This document shows, one piece after another, positions 28,478-36,092 of a stretch of 36,114 nucleotides of DNA. The notes under the pieces were generated by a model. It was not told the DNA's origin, searched no databases, and worked only from the letters and a program-made list of their open reading frames with translations. The position numbers and the translations under genes are program-made. The DNA lies in NCBI GenBank assembly GCA_020434585.1, contig JAGRAN010000077.1, positions 1-36,114 on the forward strand, read 5' to 3'. Position 1 is the stretch's first letter. Each line of letters starts with the position of its first letter. Origin of the DNA: Bdellovibrionales bacterium. GTDB taxonomy: Bacteria > Bdellovibrionota_C > UBA2361 > SZUA-149 > JAGRAN01.

Positions 28478-28655
28478 CAGTCATGGGCAAACACGTCGTG
28501 GTACCGCCGTGAAAGAGTTGTGTGAAGAGGATTCGCACATCTCTTTCCAGAGACGGCGGAGGCAGTCAGCGGTTTGTTCCCTAAGGTTAATCACCAAAGG
28601 GTCATACTGCCGGCTGTCTCCGCTAGATATAAATACCTTTCCGGAATATTTTGCT
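28478..28655. other. Intergenic region between the DDAH-like gene and argB, right cassette end
   Basis: It contains a 9-codon frame (28482-28511, MGKHVVVPP), unlikely to be a gene. It also has a small symmetric hairpin (CCCT 28579-28582 with AGGG 28598-28601, inner GGT/ACC) and the right copy of the inverted repeat at 28608-28620. I see no T-rich terminator for either convergent gene. Confidence 0.5.
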
Positions 28656-29564
28656 TTAGCTGTCTGTGAGCAGCAGGGTGCCGCAGCCTTCGTTCGTGAA
28701 AATTTCTTTTAGCAGCGAATCGGGAGTCAAGCCGTTGACAATGTGGGCTCTGGCAATTCCTCCTTCGAGCGCATCGATGCACGCCTGAACTTTCGGCATC
28801 ATCCCGCCTCCGATTGAACCGTCACGCACGAGCTGTCCAATCTCGGCGATGGTCAGCTGTGAGCAGAGAGAATCGGGATTCTTAACATCGCTCATTACGC
28901 CGTCCACGTTCGAAAGCAAAACGTATTTTTCTGCTTTGATTGCCCTAGCTAGAGCGGATGCAACGGTATCTGCGTTTATGTTAAGCACCTGTCCGTCAAC
29001 GTCAGCTGCAAGCGAACAAACCACAGGGATGTAATCTCCGGCCAGGAGCTGGCTCAGCACTTCGGTGTTAATTTCGACGATGTCACCGACAAAGCCGAAA
29101 TCTACATTCTTAGTTTCGCCCGTAGCTTGATCGACCAACTGAGTAAGTGGACGTTTTACGGCGGTTATCAAATTACCGTCAACACCGCTTAAACCCGCAG
29201 CGGGAGTGTGATGTTTGCGAAAAGCGGCGACTAAATTAGTGTTAACGGTGCCATTGAAGGTCATTTTCGCGACTTCAAGCATTGCTGCCGAGGTAATGCG
29301 TCGGCCGTTAATCTTTGGCGATTCAATGCCCAGACGCTCTGCGAGTTCCGTCGCCTGTGGTCCGCTGCCGTGAACTAAAACAATCTTAATTCCAACTTGA
29401 TAGAGCAAAGAAAGCTGTTCGATAATATTGTCGAGCGCAGTTTCGTTCGAGCAAATTTCTCCGCCCAGCTTAACTACAAATACCTTTCCTTTGTAAGCAC
29501 GAATATACGGCACCGCAGTTTTTAGCAGTCCAATGTCGAGCACGCTGTTTACTGAAGTCATCAT
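28656..29564 (-). CDS. argB: Acetylglutamate kinase
   Basis: ArgB phosphorylates N-acetylglutamate, the second step of arginine synthesis. The 302 residues show the amino-acid-kinase fold: KVFVVKLGGEI (phosphate loop), IVLVHGSGPQATEL (substrate glycine loop), AAGLSGVDGNLI, and the ATP-side LNINADTVASALARAI followed by YVLLSNVDGVM. GGGMMPKVQACIDAL is the conserved C-terminal Lys segment. The start is ATG 29564 (a second ATG follows at 29561), overlapping the stop of the second argR-like gene as ATGA. It is the last gene of the minus-strand arginine operon. Confidence 0.95.
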   Translation of the reverse strand: MMTSVNSVLDIGLLKTAVPYIRAYKGKVFVVKLGGEICSNETALDNIIEQLSLLYQVGIKIVLVHGSGPQATELAERLGIESPKINGRRITSAAMLEVAKMTFNGTVNTNLVAAFRKHHTPAAGLSGVDGNLITAVKRPLTQLVDQATGETKNVDFGFVGDIVEINTEVLSQLLAGDYIPVVCSLAADVDGQVLNINADTVASALARAIKAEKYVLLSNVDGVMSDVKNPDSLCSQLTIAEIGQLVRDGSIGGGMMPKVQACIDALEGGIARAHIVNGLTPDSLLKEIFTNEGCGTLLLTDS

Positions 29565-30016
29565 CGGCTGTAATCGCTCTCTAGCTTCTCAATCACTTTT
29601 AGGACTGTTTCGGCGCCCAGTCCTTCATCTACGCAAATAAACACAGTGTCGTCACCTGCGACAATGCCAAGCACACCCTCAATAACGCCGCGATCAAGCG
29701 CTGCAGCGACAACGTTGGCGTGACCTGGGGGAGTCTTGAGCACGATCATATTGCCCGAGGCTCGTCGGCTCGTGACATAATCTCGCATTACCTGAAGAAA
29801 CGAAGCACCTTCACGTGAACCATCGACGACAGTTGCATAGCGCACGTTGGCGCCGTCACGAATTAAAACCGCTCCCAAATCCTCAAGGTCGCAGTGAACA
29901 ACGAGCTCCGTGACGTTGTATCCGTTCTGGTTGAGTAAGGAGACTGCAGATTGCATCGAGTCAACTTTGCCGTCATCGATCAGCTTTTTTAGTGCTGCCT
30001 GCCGATCAATTTTCAT
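29561..30016 (-). CDS. ArgR paralogue with altered DNA-recognition helix
   Basis: The 151-residue product has ArgR architecture: an N-terminal winged-helix region (RQAALKKLIDDGKV ... GYNVT), a linker, and the C-terminal arginine-binding/hexamer domain with VLGIVAGDDTVFICV (GDDT at 121-124). In active ArgR the recognition helix carries Ser-Arg (here in the first copy, SISRD). In this copy the aligned residues are VVHCD (39-43), so both are lost. By analogy with Lactococcus, where ArgR and AhrC work together, it could form mixed hexamers and tune repression; that is inference. It overlaps argF and argB by ATGA on both sides and has a strong AGGAGG inside the end of argF. Confidence 0.85.
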   Translation of the reverse strand: MKIDRQAALKKLIDDGKVDSMQSAVSLLNQNGYNVTELVVHCDLEDLGAVLIRDGANVRYATVVDGSREGASFLQVMRDYVTSRRASGNMIVLKTPPGHANVVAAALDRGVIEGVLGIVAGDDTVFICVDEGLGAETVLKVIEKLESDYSR

Positions 30017-30981
30017 TTTTTTGTTCCTCCTGTTAGTGACGCGAGAGCCTCACATACTTCCGGAGACAGCATAAACAGAAACAAAGCTGCTGTGGCTGGA
30101 AGTCGGTTATGGGCTTGCGGAAAAACTCGAGACTGTTTGCCCTCAAATACCTCAGTGCTGATTTCTTCGTCGCGGTGAGCTGGGAGACAGTGAAGCGCAA
30201 TTGCCCCTGGCTTAGCAAGTTTCATCAGCTTTTGGTTTAGCTGGTAGGGTGCGAACACAGCACAGCGCTCGGCCTCTTGCCCTTCATCTCCCATCGAAGT
30301 CCAAACATCTGCATAAAGGGCGTCGGCATTTTCAGCTGCGGTCTGCGGATCCGCCTCAACTGTCACGCTTCCACCTGAGGCGGACGCGAGTTCCTGAGCT
30401 CTAGTCAGGACAGCTTCGTCGGGTGAGTAAGAATGAGGGCATGCCGCGACGACGTGCAGGCCAGCCATAGCACCAGCGAGCATCAGCGAGTGGCAGACGT
30501 TGTTGCCGTCTCCAAGATAAACCAGCTTGCGACCTTTGATGTCACCGTTCCATTCTTGATGCATCGTCAGCAAGTCAGCTAGAGCCTGTAGCGGATGAAA
30601 ACGCTCAGACAGTCCATTCACGACTGAAAGAGTATTTGGTTCAGCAAATTCTTCCAACAGGCTGTGGCGGTTCACCCTCGCCATCAACAGGCTTAGGTAA
30701 CCGCAGAGCACTCTTGCACTGTCTCCCGCGGTTTCGCCGCGGTGAAGCTGAAGGTCGTCTGCTCGAAGTTGCAGCGGGTGAGCTCCCAAATTTACCGAAG
30801 CGGTTTCTGCAGAGACGCGCGTGCGCAGCGAAGGCTTTTCGAAAAATAGGCCAATCGAGCTGCCGCTAAGCGCCCGTTTAACCGCGGTGGGTTTTACGGA
30901 GAGCTGTGCGGCGGCAGCGAGAACCAAGCGCTGCTCGGCAGGGGAAATGTCGTCGTCTCTGAGGAAATGCCGTGTTTTCAT
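30013..30981 (-). CDS. argF: Ornithine carbamoyltransferase
   Basis: ArgF transfers the carbamoyl group of carbamoyl phosphate to ornithine, giving citrulline. The 322 residues include the carbamoyl-phosphate loop FEKPSLRTR (residues 47-55; SLRT in place of the usual STRT), HPLQALADLL, GDGNNVCHSLM, DVWTSMGDE, and the ornithine loop HCLPAHRDEEI. The HCLPAHR form and absence of acetyl- or succinylornithine carbamoyltransferase features favour ordinary ornithine as substrate, so an acetylornithine deacetylase or ArgJ should exist elsewhere. It follows argD by 17 bases and overlaps the second argR-like gene by 4. Confidence 0.93.
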   Translation of the reverse strand: MKTRHFLRDDDISPAEQRLVLAAAAQLSVKPTAVKRALSGSSIGLFFEKPSLRTRVSAETASVNLGAHPLQLRADDLQLHRGETAGDSARVLCGYLSLLMARVNRHSLLEEFAEPNTLSVVNGLSERFHPLQALADLLTMHQEWNGDIKGRKLVYLGDGNNVCHSLMLAGAMAGLHVVAACPHSYSPDEAVLTRAQELASASGGSVTVEADPQTAAENADALYADVWTSMGDEGQEAERCAVFAPYQLNQKLMKLAKPGAIALHCLPAHRDEEISTEVFEGKQSRVFPQAHNRLPATAALFLFMLSPEVCEALASLTGGTKK

Positions 30982-30998
30982 AAGCTTTTCACGAAGTT

Positions 30999-32126
30999 CT
31001 ACAAGATCTCCTCTAGGGCGACCGCGAGCTGTTCGAAGTGTTCCTGCTCGACAATTAGCGGAGCCAAAATTCGTGCGACTTTCGGGTCATCGCTTGTTCC
31101 GATGAGAATGCCTCTGGCGCGGAGTTCGGCCACGATTGGTTTCGCATCCGCCTCAAATTTAATGCCGAGTAGGCAGCCTCGTCCTCTAACCTCCACGACG
31201 CCGTCAATCGCCGCGATGCGCTGTTTTGCAAATTCTGCAAGCTGGTAACCATGCGCGACAAGTCCTTCGGAAGAAATCGTGTCTAGCGTTGCTTCAAGGG
31301 CGGCCATTGCAAGCGGATTGCCGCCGAAGGTCGAACCGAGCTGTCCTAGGGTGATCTGACTCGCGATAGTGTCCCGCATCAGGACGGCTCCGACAGGGAA
31401 GCCAGAGGCCAGACTTTTTGCTGAAGTAGACATATCGGATTGAACTAGCTCGCTTCCAAGGTAGGGAACTCCGCAGCGTCCGACACCGGTCTGAACTTCA
31501 TCAAAAATAAGGATAATCCCGTGCTTGTCACAGGTTTCCCTCAGCGCCTGCAAATACTTTGGGTTTAGTTCAACCATTCCAGCCATGCTCTGTATTGGCT
31601 CAACGATTACCGCAGCCGTCTTGTCGGAGAGGGTACTCAATTCACTAACGACGTTTGGCGTAATGCGCGTAACAGGGCCAAACCATGGTCCAAGCTGTTC
31701 GTGCCAGGCGGCGTTATCAGTTGCTGCGGAGGCAATGCCAGTTCGTCCGTGAAATGCTCCTTTTAGCGCGGCAATCTCGAAACGCCCGGTGAGCTGCATG
31801 GCTAGCTTTAGCGCTGCCTCATTCGCTTCTGCTCCGGAATTGCAGAAGAAGACGCTTTCGAATTCTCCACCGGCAAACGCAATTAATTTGTCGGCTGCTC
31901 TTTCTCGTACTTCAAGTGGTGCAACGTTGGAGTAGAAAAATAGCGTGTTAGCCTGTTTGTTGATTGCGTCGATTACAGCAGTTGGCTGATGGCCCAGGAT
32001 TGATACGGCGTGCCCACCATATAAGTCTAAATACAATTTACCGGAGTCGTCTTGGACGAAGGGTCCTTCTCCCGAGGCGAGGGTAAATGGATAAGCCGCG
32101 TATGTCTTAGCCAGATGTGTTTTCAT
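30999..32126 (-). CDS. argD: Acetylornithine aminotransferase
   Basis: This is a class III PLP aminotransferase converting N-acetylglutamate semialdehyde to N-acetylornithine with glutamate. The 375 residues show YLDLYGGHAVSILGH, FFCNSGAEANEAALKLA, FHGRTGIASA, LIFDEVQTGVGRCG, the PLP lysine in SAKSLASGFPVGAV, and STFGGNPLAMAALEATL. The length is slightly short for the family but all core motifs are intact. The start ATG 32126 has GAGG at about 10 bases. LysJ-like enzymes of the LysW pathway look similar, so lysine use cannot be excluded, but the operon points to arginine. Confidence 0.93.
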   Translation of the reverse strand: MKTHLAKTYAAYPFTLASGEGPFVQDDSGKLYLDLYGGHAVSILGHQPTAVIDAINKQANTLFFYSNVAPLEVRERAADKLIAFAGGEFESVFFCNSGAEANEAALKLAMQLTGRFEIAALKGAFHGRTGIASAATDNAAWHEQLGPWFGPVTRITPNVVSELSTLSDKTAAVIVEPIQSMAGMVELNPKYLQALRETCDKHGIILIFDEVQTGVGRCGVPYLGSELVQSDMSTSAKSLASGFPVGAVLMRDTIASQITLGQLGSTFGGNPLAMAALEATLDTISSEGLVAHGYQLAEFAKQRIAAIDGVVEVRGRGCLLGIKFEADAKPIVAELRARGILIGTSDDPKVARILAPLIVEQEHFEQLAVALEEIL

Positions 32127-32138
32127 AGCTGGTGCGCC

Positions 32139-33182
32139 TCAACAAGGTCCGAGAGCCGGCTGCATCAATCCGGTTGTTTCTTCAAGTCCAAACATAAGAT
32201 TCATGTTTTGTATGGCGGCAGAGGCCATGCCTTTTCCCAAGTTGTCGATGGCTGCGCAAATAATTATTTGGTTGCCGCGGGCCGCACCTGAAATATCGCA
32301 AAAATTTGTACCGACTACTGGACCAATTTCAGGAAGTTCATGCAAAACGCGTATAAATGGCGAAGTGGAATAAAATTTCTCCAAATGTTCGATTAACGCC
32401 TGGCTAGTGATCTCATTTTCTAGCTGAGCGTGCACCGAAACAAAAATACCGCGCGCAATGGGCAGGCTCTGGGCCAGGAAGGACATTGGCGGAAGTTGGT
32501 TGGTGTAGGAAGGAGCGATAGCTTGCTTAAACTCGGGTTCATGCTGGTGGGCAAGGGGTTTATAGCCGCGGAAGTTACCGTGACGAGTTGGGTGATGAGT
32601 CGTTGACTTAGGCTCCTTGCCTGAGCCGGTTGAGCCAGTCTTTGCATCGACTGCGATTTGTCCAATTGGATCAAGACTGCCGATAGGCGCTGCCGCCAGC
32701 GCACTCGCCGTAGCTAGACAACCGGGATTTGCTAGGAGCGAGCAGCTTGAGATTTCATCGCGATAAAGCTCGGTCAGGCCATACTGGAATTTTTTTCTAA
32801 GCTCAGCAGCGATCGGAGACTTTGGGTAGAACTCGCTATGGAGCTCAAGGGACTTAAGACGCCAATCACCAGACAAGTCGATAACTTTGAATGTGTCGCT
32901 GTCCGTTTCCTCAAGCAGATTGATGATGGTCTGACCGCTGACTCCGTGCGGGAGAGCCGAAAAAATCACGGCTTGATCGTAAGAGCTCAACGCGCCAACA
33001 TTAACTTCTGTGTCGAATAAGTCACTGTAGAAGCCGTTTAAGTGAGGGTGAGCGTCGCAGATCTTGCCGGCTTCGCGTGACGTAACGCTGACGACATCTA
33101 TGTTTGGATGCAAAGCGCAAAGTCTAAGCAGTTCTCCTGCGCCGTATCCGGTTCCGCCTAAAATTCCTACACCAATTGCCAT
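32139..33182 (-). CDS. argC: N-acetyl-gamma-glutamyl-phosphate reductase, LysY/Bacteroidetes-type
   Basis: This enzyme reduces acylglutamyl phosphate to the semialdehyde with NADPH. It starts with the nucleotide motif GILGGTGYGAGELLRL. The active-site Cys155 lies in NPGCLATAS, where classic ArgC has GCYPT. The histidine region THHPTRHGNFRGYKP followed by HQHEPE (212-217) resembles Thermus LysY and Bacteroidetes ArgC more than enterobacterial ArgC. GTNFCDISG and AIDNLGKGMASAAIQNMN close the catalytic domain. The length is 347 residues. It begins 2 bases after the P-loop gene and ends 12 bases before argD. Confidence 0.92.
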   Translation of the reverse strand: MAIGVGILGGTGYGAGELLRLCALHPNIDVVSVTSREAGKICDAHPHLNGFYSDLFDTEVNVGALSSYDQAVIFSALPHGVSGQTIINLLEETDSDTFKVIDLSGDWRLKSLELHSEFYPKSPIAAELRKKFQYGLTELYRDEISSCSLLANPGCLATASALAAAPIGSLDPIGQIAVDAKTGSTGSGKEPKSTTHHPTRHGNFRGYKPLAHQHEPEFKQAIAPSYTNQLPPMSFLAQSLPIARGIFVSVHAQLENEITSQALIEHLEKFYSTSPFIRVLHELPEIGPVVGTNFCDISGAARGNQIIICAAIDNLGKGMASAAIQNMNLMFGLEETTGLMQPALGPC

Positions 33183-33184
33183 AT

Positions 33185-34234
33185 CTACTTTTCTACAAAG
33201 TTAACGATGAAATTTCCGAGTTTCTCGGGGTCCAGTCGGGCATTAATTGCTTCAATGCCAAGGTTTTTTGCGACAAAGTCAGTGCCCGCGCTGTTGTCTG
33301 TTACCGGTCCGCTGACAACATCGACTTGCAAATCAAATTTCTCTTCGAGAAATTTCTTGCCGCCCCATGTTCCCACGGGGTCTGCAGCGCAGAGTATCAA
33401 AGCAGCTTTGCGGGCCATTAAGTCGCTGCTGCTGAGAATTTCCTGTACGCCGTAGGTTCCCATGATACCGTCGCCCAGTTCCGCTACGATAATCTCTGCG
33501 CCGTTTTCAATCAGGTGAGCGAAAATGTTTTTAGTAGTCTGTACCGCGCATTCACCGCTAGTGGTGACAATGCCTGCGTCGACGAAGGATGCGGCGGGTG
33601 CTGCACCGAAATCCTGCATTTCTAGCAGGTCGCGCTGCAGGGAAACCCCAGTCAGCTTGCAGCCGCCGACCTTCTTGCCGGTCTTGGCTATTGCGCGAAC
33701 GAGCTCGCAGGCGACGCGGGTTTTTCCGCTGTTCATGCATGTACCCGCGATGTAAACAATTGGGACAGGTTTGTATTCAGAGAAATTCTTAGCAGCGGGG
33801 AGAGCTCCTTGCGAAACGTGCGCTGGAATTCCGGAACGGCTGCCGAACTCGGGAAACACCAAAACAGATCCCAGAATTTCTACGTCAAACGGCTTGCCGA
33901 AGTCGGGGTTATTCGACGTGCATTTGCCGATTACCCCGCCGGTATTCAGTACCTGGAGCGTATCTCCGACCGCAACGCTTTGCGGCACAACTCCGGCGTA
34001 GCCATGAAGAGCGTTACGCTTTCGGAGAACACCGACAATGATATCGCCTTCGTGTAGGGTGACGAATCGACCGCTGCGGTCCTCAAGCTTGTCATACACA
34101 GCTTTATTGTGAAGGACTTTAGCGGCAACGACGTAGCCTTCTTCTGCGGTTATTTCATCTTGAACGCGCAAATCGCGTTTAAGCGGAACGTTCTTGGTGC
34201 TGGACGCAATTTTATTGGCAATTACTCTTTTCAT
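33185..34234 (-). CDS. P-loop NTPase of unknown function embedded in the arginine operon
   Basis: The 349-residue product has two parts. Residues about 20-130 are beta-rich (GRFVTLHEGDIIVGVL, VGDTLQVLNTGGVIGK), perhaps a barrel. From about 157 a nucleotide-binding domain begins with the P-loop GTCMNSGKT (164-172), followed by helix VACELVRAIAKTG, strand-turn VGGCKLTGVS, and an acidic Walker-B-like strand IIVAELGDG (248-256). The layout recalls the dethiobiotin synthetase/MobB/DUF1611 group. One DUF1611 protein, DgcN, was reported to acetylate D-glutamate. The gene overlaps argR by 4 bases and is 2 bases from argC, so it belongs to the operon, where no argA or argJ is seen. An acetylglutamate-related or other arginine role is possible but unproven. 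Confidence 0.75.
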   Translation of the reverse strand: MKRVIANKIASSTKNVPLKRDLRVQDEITAEEGYVVAAKVLHNKAVYDKLEDRSGRFVTLHEGDIIVGVLRKRNALHGYAGVVPQSVAVGDTLQVLNTGGVIGKCTSNNPDFGKPFDVEILGSVLVFPEFGSRSGIPAHVSQGALPAAKNFSEYKPVPIVYIAGTCMNSGKTRVACELVRAIAKTGKKVGGCKLTGVSLQRDLLEMQDFGAAPAASFVDAGIVTTSGECAVQTTKNIFAHLIENGAEIIVAELGDGIMGTYGVQEILSSSDLMARKAALILCAADPVGTWGGKKFLEEKFDLQVDVVSGPVTDNSAGTDFVAKNLGIEAINARLDPEKLGNFIVNFVEK

Positions 34235-34683
34235 GATGGAAACTCTGCGCCGGGAAGGGCTGCGTGTTTTAGGTGGTTGGCAATTTGTGCTTGAGCAGAC
34301 TTACTGCCTGTCGCAATGAATATAGTGTCGTCTCCCGCAACGGTTCCAACGATGCCGTCAAGGTCCATGTCATCAATCGCGGCGGCTACAACAGCAGCAG
34401 CTCCGACCTTAGTTCTGACAACAAGCATGTGTGGTCCGGCTGGAGCGACCGAGTGAATCATGATCGCCGCGCCGCTGCTCTCCGCGCTTGTAAAGCTGCC
34501 TGCTGGGATGTATTTTCCAGAGAGCTTTACTACTCCCAGTTCTTTGAAGTCCCGGCTGATGCTGGGCTGGGTTACGGCGAAGCCCTGGCGCTGCATAGCT
34601 TCAACGATGTCGGCCTGACTGAAAAAATTGTTTTGTTCCAGTAGGTTAACCAGCGCTTCTTGTCTTTTTTGCTTCTCTTCCAT
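34231..34683 (-). CDS. argR: Arginine repressor
   Basis: This is a 150-residue transcription factor with N-terminal winged helix and C-terminal hexamer domain. The recognition helix is intact ([18 protein letters not shown], Ser-Arg at 43-44). The arginine-binding motif is present as [14 protein letters not shown] (GDDT 117-120). It is the first gene of the minus-strand arginine operon, divergent from argG, with ARG-box-like sites just upstream. It is therefore likely to repress both itself with its operon and argG when arginine is abundant. The next gene overlaps it by ATGA. Confidence 0.93.
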   Translation of the reverse strand: MEEKQKRQEALVNLLEQNNFFSQADIVEAMQRQGFAVTQPSISRDFKELGVVKLSGKYIPAGSFTSAESSGAAIMIHSVAPAGPHMLVVRTKVGAAAVVAAAIDDMDLDGIVGTVAGDDTIFIATGSKSAQAQIANHLKHAALPGAEFPS

Positions 34684-34694
34684 CGCTCTGTTTC

Positions 34695-34708
34695 TACATA
34701 TTTATTCA
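34695..34708. promoter_or_regulatory. ARG-box-like operator 1
   Basis: The 14-mer TACATATTTATTCA fits the ARG box pattern TGNATWWWWATNCA with one mismatch. Its centre is 32 bases from that of the second box, close to three helix turns, so ArgR could bind both on one face. Confidence 0.5.
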
Positions 34709-34725
34709 ATTTGGCTGCGGAATAT

Positions 34726-34754
34726 TTGCATAGTTATGCAAAATCGGGTAAATA
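34726..34754 (+). promoter_or_regulatory. Candidate argG promoter
   Basis: TTGCAT (34726-34731) and TAAATA (34749-34754) are separated by 17 bases. ARG box 2 covers the -35 and part of the spacer, as expected for repression. The -10 is only moderate. Confidence 0.35.
34727..34740. promoter_or_regulatory. ARG-box-like operator 2
   Basis: TGCATAGTTATGCA is a palindrome with perfect 6-bp arms. It matches TGNATWWWWATNCA at all fixed positions, with one G in the central A/T part. It lies between argR and argG. Confidence 0.65.
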
Positions 34755-34831
34755 GTCAAGCCGATGAAGCGCAGCGGCGGTCTTCAGTTAAAGATTTTCA
34801 AAATGCAGCCTTGATGAGGAACAGAAGGAAA

Positions 34832-36064
34832 ATGGAAAAAGTAGTTTTAGCATACAGCGGCGGTCTCGATACTTCGGTCATCGCAAAGTGGCTGATTGAA
34901 AAAGGCTACGAAGTCATTGCGTATGTAGCGGACGTTGGACAGCAGGAAGATTTCGAAGAAATCAAAGATAAGGCTCTGGCAGTCGGCTGCTCTAAGGTCT
35001 TCGTCGAGGACCTCAAGGAAGAATTTGTTACTGACTACATCTTTACTGCGCTCAAAGGGTCGGCGATGTATGAAGGACGCTACCTGCTGGGAACCTCAAT
35101 CGCGCGTCCGATTATCGCGAAACGTCAGGTTGAAATCGCGAAAAAAGAAGGCGCAAACGCAGTCGCCCACGGCGCGACCGGCAAGGGTAATGACCAAGTG
35201 CGTTTTGAACTTTCCTGCTACGCGCTAATGCCCACAGTTAAGGTAATAGCACCTTGGAAGGACCCTGAGTTTTTGGCGCAGTTTAAAGGTAGAACTGACC
35301 TGCTGAACTACGCTGAAAAGCATGGAATTCCCGTCGAAGCCACTAAGAAAGCGCCTTACAGCATGGACGCCAACTTAATGCATATCAGCTACGAAGCTGG
35401 AATTCTCGAAGATCCGAAAATGTCTCCTCCGCAGGATATGTTTAAGATGACCAAGAGCCCTCAGGATGCTCCGGACAAAGGAACTAATCTCGCGATTCAC
35501 TTTAAGGACGGTCTACCAACAAAGGTCGTTAACCAGGACAGTGGCAAAACTGTTGAAAAGCCGCTTGAGCTTTTCATGTACCTCAACGAAGTTGCCGGTG
35601 AGAACGGCGTTGGTCGAATCGACATCGTTGAGAACCGCTACGTTGGCATCAAGTCGCGTGGCGTTTATGAAACTCCGGGTGGAACAGTCCTCTGGAAGGC
35701 GCACCAAGATCTAGAAACGATCGCGATGGATAAGGAAGTTTTCCGCTTAAAGGAAAGCCTCATGCCGCGTTTTGCAGAGCTAATTTACAACGGCTACTGG
35801 TTCTCGCCGGAAATGGATTTTCTCGTAGCTGCGTTTAACAAGAGCCAGGAAGCAGTTAACGGTGTCGTTTACCTCCAACTCTATAAAGGCAATGTAACCG
35901 TTATTGGCCGTGAGTCCGAGAGCTCCCTCTATGATCCAGAACTATCGTCGATGGACATCGAAGGCGGTTATAACCAGAAGGACGCAGAGGGCTTCATTAA
36001 GATTAACGCCATTAGGCTAAAAGCTCACAACGTTATTCTTAAAAAGGTCGGCATTACTCAATAG
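34832..36064 (+). CDS. argG: Argininosuccinate synthase
   Basis: ArgG joins citrulline and aspartate using ATP to form argininosuccinate. The 410 residues start with the PP-loop AYSGGLDTS (7-15). They contain [33 protein letters not shown] and [10 protein letters not shown], and end with the conserved [18 protein letters not shown]. The reading frame extends upstream to 34628, but that part overlaps argR and its operators. ATG 34832 is preceded by AAGGAA and GAGGA and matches the family start; ATG 34814 is possible. It is divergent from the arginine operon and probably under the same ArgR control. argH is not in the window. Confidence 0.96.
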   Translation: MEKVVLAYSGGLDTSVIAKWLIEKGYEVIAYVADVGQQEDFEEIKDKALAVGCSKVFVEDLKEEFVTDYIFTALKGSAMYEGRYLLGTSIARPIIAKRQVEIAKKEGANAVAHGATGKGNDQVRFELSCYALMPTVKVIAPWKDPEFLAQFKGRTDLLNYAEKHGIPVEATKKAPYSMDANLMHISYEAGILEDPKMSPPQDMFKMTKSPQDAPDKGTNLAIHFKDGLPTKVVNQDSGKTVEKPLELFMYLNEVAGENGVGRIDIVENRYVGIKSRGVYETPGGTVLWKAHQDLETIAMDKEVFRLKESLMPRFAELIYNGYWFSPEMDFLVAAFNKSQEAVNGVVYLQLYKGNVTVIGRESESSLYDPELSSMDIEGGYNQKDAEGFIKINAIRLKAHNVILKKVGITQ

Positions 36065-36092
36065 TTGACTCGCTTCTCGCACCCTGAAACAA

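Larger units (their letters stand above)
27399..28620. mobile_element. Putative cassette bounded by 13-bp inverted repeats
   Basis: GAGACAGCCGGCA at 27399-27411 is repeated as its exact reverse complement at 28608-28620. The 1222 bp between hold one gene whose base composition differs strongly from both sides. In one sampled 60-base row of the gene (28081-28140), 40 bases are G or C; in a row of argB (28861-28920), 29 are. No transposase is present and I find no exact target duplication, so this would be a non-autonomous element or an imported fragment. The repeat pair is seen directly; the mobile-element reading is inference. Confidence 0.45.

Noticed and set aside
28482-28511. Nine-codon frame (MGKHVVVPP) after the DDAH-like gene
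   Set aside because: It is too short, lacks a ribosome site and has no supporting context.
27389-28630. Target-site duplication outside the 13-bp inverted repeats
   Set aside because: The outer bases (GCTCGA left, CGCTAG right) are only loosely similar, so no duplication can be claimed.
30013-30981. ArgF as an N-acetyl- or N-succinylornithine carbamoyltransferase, suggested by the LysY-like ArgC
   Set aside because: The HCLPAHR loop and the FEKPSLRTR loop fit ordinary ornithine carbamoyltransferase.
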